Assembly: GCA_021791615.1 (NCBI GenBank)
Contig: JAJYWG010000028.1
Coordinates: 1-5,404 of the forward strand
Length of the DNA: 5,404 bases
Direction of reading: 5' to 3'
Source of the DNA: Actinomycetes bacterium
GTDB taxonomy: Bacteria; Actinomycetota; Acidimicrobiia; Acidimicrobiales; RAAP-2
Positions 4,807 through 5,404 of this stretch are shown piece after piece; within the stretch, counting starts at the first letter, position 1; each line of letters starts with the position of its first letter. Both the position numbers and the translations under genes were made by a program. The notes under the pieces were generated by a model that did not search any database, had not been told where the DNA came from, and saw only the letters and a list, made by a program, of their open reading frames with translations.

Positions 4807-4959
4807 TGGATTTCTCGGGGCCTTATCAATGCTGCGTAGGGCACGCCATGGCAGCCTGGCGCAGCGAGCGCGGCCGCTGAACTGCCCGTTTGCGGCGGGT
4901 AGCTTGTTGGAGCTGCTGGCGCACCGGGCTGCACAGGGCATGCATACGCGTCGCACTAC

Positions 4960-5187
4960 TCACGGTTGTCTTTGCGGGGCTCGGCTGGTCTTGGAGCCCG
5001 GACGAGATGAGGCGGGCTCGTAGCCGCAGCCCTTGATGATGGCGGCCACGCTGGCGCTGAACATCGGCTCGGGCTCGGCTGCGCACACGGTGATGGCGGC
5101 GTCGACGAGCCAGTCGGGGGTCTCGGGGGGCAGCGCCCGGGTGAGGTGGCATCGCAGGATCTCGGCGAGCGTCTCGACGCTGGCCAT
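4960..5187 (-). CDS. Small hypothetical protein, possibly the 3' part of a frameshifted gene
   Basis: A 75-codon frame from ATG 5187 to TGA 4960-4962 with strong third-position GC bias over its first ~60 codons. The product starts MASVETLAEILRCHLTRALP, continues PETPDWLVDAAITVC, then MFSASVAAIIKGCGY, and ends in a low-complexity Ser/Arg/Pro/Gln tail. It looks soluble and helical, with no recognisable catalytic motif. No Shine-Dalgarno is visible directly before the ATG, and the frame is open further upstream. Coding signal upstream of about 5220 lies in a different frame, so this may be the C-terminal part of a gene broken by a frameshift, or a second gene in an operon. I do not recognise the family. 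Confidence 0.55.
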   Translation of the reverse strand: MASVETLAEILRCHLTRALPPETPDWLVDAAITVCAAEPEPMFSASVAAIIKGCGYEPASSRPGSKTSRAPQRQP

Positions 5188-5204
5188 GAAGAGGTGGCCG
5201 TGTG

Positions 5205-5404
5205 CAGGCCCCCTGGCTTCGCCACGGCGCCGGTGCCTCGGGGCGAACCTCGGGCAGCGCAGTGGTGTGGAACTGAACGTCTGCGCGAAGCTCGACGTCG
5301 CTCCATCGGGCCACCTCTGACCAGCGCACCACGCGGCAGCCGGTTGTGGGCTCCTCGGCGGGGTGCAGGATCCAGGCATCGGTAGCGAACCCGGCAGGGT
5401 CCAC
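5205..5404 (-). CDS. Partial hypothetical coding region running off the window edge
   Basis: The minus strand is open from the edge (a GTG sits at 5402-5404) and encodes DPAGFATDAWILHPAEEPTT, GCRVVRWSEVARWSDVELRA and FHTTALPEVRPEAP, with GC-biased third positions. I do not recognise it. The frame stays open down to 4826, but codon bias moves to another frame by about 5190, where the 75-codon ORF begins. The downstream limit given here is therefore approximate. Either the gene ends by frameshift near 5190-5220, or it overlaps the next ORF out of frame. Confidence 0.45.

Larger units (their letters stand above)
4542..4959. other. Intergenic stretch with stem-loops and a direct repeat, no gene supported
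   Basis: This region holds two copies of GGCGGGTTTCTCGGG, two strong hairpins (4659-4681 and 4714-4766) and a weaker one (ACATCC 4580-4585 with GGATGT 4599-4604). Open frames cross it on both strands, but none shows codon bias, a ribosome binding site or a recognisable product. It lies between the convergent toxin-antitoxin operon and the minus-strand ORF ending at 4960, and probably combines terminator sequence with mobile-element debris. Confidence 0.5.

Noticed and set aside
4492..4956. Minus-strand 154-codon ORF downstream of the antitoxin
   Set aside because: It crosses both hairpins and both direct repeats and overlaps the antitoxin gene. Its composition is not protein-like.
1..5404. 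CRISPR array, tRNA or rRNA genes
   Set aside because: No regularly spaced repeats, no tRNA-like cloverleaf signature and no conserved rRNA segments were seen.

Overview
This is a GC-rich window, probably from an actinobacterium or a related high-GC lineage. I base that on the codon bias, the GTG starts, a likely leaderless promoter and the style of the insertion sequences (IS). It looks like an accessory region: a gene of unknown function, then a stack of mobile-element remains, then one apparently intact IS, then a toxin-antitoxin operon, then the end of an unknown minus-strand locus.

Left part (1-970): one plus-strand gene of unknown function, probably cut at its 5' end by the window edge. 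From 971 to about 2540 there are layered mobile-element remains. These are a roughly 260-bp non-autonomous element bounded by inverted repeats (1041-1302) and a short zinc-ribbon ORF (1394-1606) that appears to be cut by the left end of an IS3-family element at 1604. The IS3 orfA start (1681) is itself cut about 25 codons in by an ISL3-type end at 1762. Only the last ~46 codons of that ISL3 transposase survive (minus strand). Next come two minus-strand coding stretches in one shared frame (1968-2309 with a helix-turn-helix, and 2376-2600), separated by a stop codon and a hairpin with perfect 18-bp arms.

Middle (about 2538-3871): a probable complete IS of about 1.33 kb. It carries a full-length 352-residue DDE transposase on the minus strand and candidate terminal inverted repeats (14 bp perfect, 22/27 overall).

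Right part: just outside this IS lies a HigBA/RelE-type toxin-antitoxin operon (plus strand, toxin first, genes overlapping by 4 bp). A palindrome overlaps a -10 box placed so close to the toxin GTG that the mRNA is probably leaderless. Downstream are a perfect 9-bp hairpin and a strong terminator-like stem-loop with a T tract, with a 15-bp direct repeat spanning the region. The window ends in minus-strand coding sequence that switches frame near 5190-5220: a 75-residue ORF and an upstream piece running off the edge.

The toxin-antitoxin pair and the transposase are the only confidently assigned intact functions. The likely theme is an IS insertion hot spot next to a toxin-antitoxin module. 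I see no clear sign of a wholly new multi-gene system. Family names come from recall of conserved motifs, not from a database search.
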